NCBI GenBank assembly: GCA_030532185.1
Contig: JAUNLO010000003.1
Location: forward strand, 18,301 to 82,300
Direction of reading: 5' to 3'
From: Eubacteriales bacterium
Lineage (GTDB): Bacteria; Bacillota_A; Clostridia; Saccharofermentanales; DTU023
DNA: 64,000 bases
Below are positions 63,999 through 64,000 of the stretch, one piece after another (position 1 is the stretch's first letter; each line of letters opens with the position of its first letter). The position numbers were made by a program, and so were the translations under genes. Below the pieces are notes generated by a model, which worked only from the letters and a program-made list of their open reading frames with translations, had not been told where the DNA came from and did not search any database.

Positions 63999-64000
63999 TA

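Noticed and set aside
1..64000. CRISPR array, prophage, toxin-antitoxin or restriction genes
   Set aside because: No regularly spaced repeat array, integrase or known defence domain was seen; the only mobile sequences are the IS3 remnant and the intron-like end.

Overview
The window is about 64 kb of a Bacillota (Firmicutes) chromosome, most likely class Clostridia; I cannot name genus or family. Supporting signs are a CIRCE/HrcA element, an intact S10-spc-alpha ribosomal super-operon, zinc-type S14, formate-tetrahydrofolate ligase, an ECF-type transporter module, ftsEX with an M23 hydrolase and CtpA protease, TelA/XpaC proteins, strong Shine-Dalgarno sites (often AGGAGG) and frequent TTG/GTG starts. 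Gene density is high and nearly all genes lie on the + strand.

Layout. 1-3.4 kb: 3' end of D-serine dehydratase, M17 aminopeptidase, and a minus-strand DUF1461/Lit-like membrane protein. 3.4-7.1 kb: clpB under a perfect CIRCE, a repeat-bearing gap, and a DtxR-family metal repressor. 7.2-13.2 kb: hisS, aspS, lepB, lepA. 13.3-22.9 kb: tRNA-Leu(UAG), a CRP/FNR regulator and fhs in a row; then a PucR/CdaR-like regulator, ftsE, ftsX, an M23 coiled-coil hydrolase, ctpA and trpS. 22.9-39.5 kb: a structured leader, then rpsJ to secY, adk, map, infA, a fresh promoter, rpmJ, rpsM, rpsK, rpsD, rpoA, rplQ and a terminator. 39.6-43.1 kb: a fused EcfA1-EcfA2 ATPase, ecfT and truA. 43.3-50.5 kb: nicotinate phosphoribosyltransferase, then a DUF3798 binding protein and an ABC importer (one two-domain ATPase, two permeases) with its own near-consensus promoter. 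50.6-55.3 kb, minus strand: vWA/binding-domain lipoprotein, XpaC, membrane-anchored binding protein, TelA. 55.5-62.8 kb: a small zinc-ribbon protein, ridA, asparaginase, pheS, pheT and an M20 (RocB-like) peptidase. 62.9-64 kb: an internally deleted IS3-family element abutting a group II intron 3'-end-like hairpin pair.

How the parts work together. Most of the window is core machinery: translation, protein export and processing, protein quality control and cell-wall division control. The two accessory-looking modules are the orphan DUF3798 importer and the four-gene vWA/XpaC/binding-protein/TelA operon. The latter has two paralogous binding-protein domains, one fused to vWA and one behind a membrane anchor, plus a cytoplasmic TelA, and is the best candidate for an envelope system of unknown function.

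All calls rest on reading motifs and gene order. No database search or RNA folding program was run, so promoters, hairpins and starts are visual inferences.
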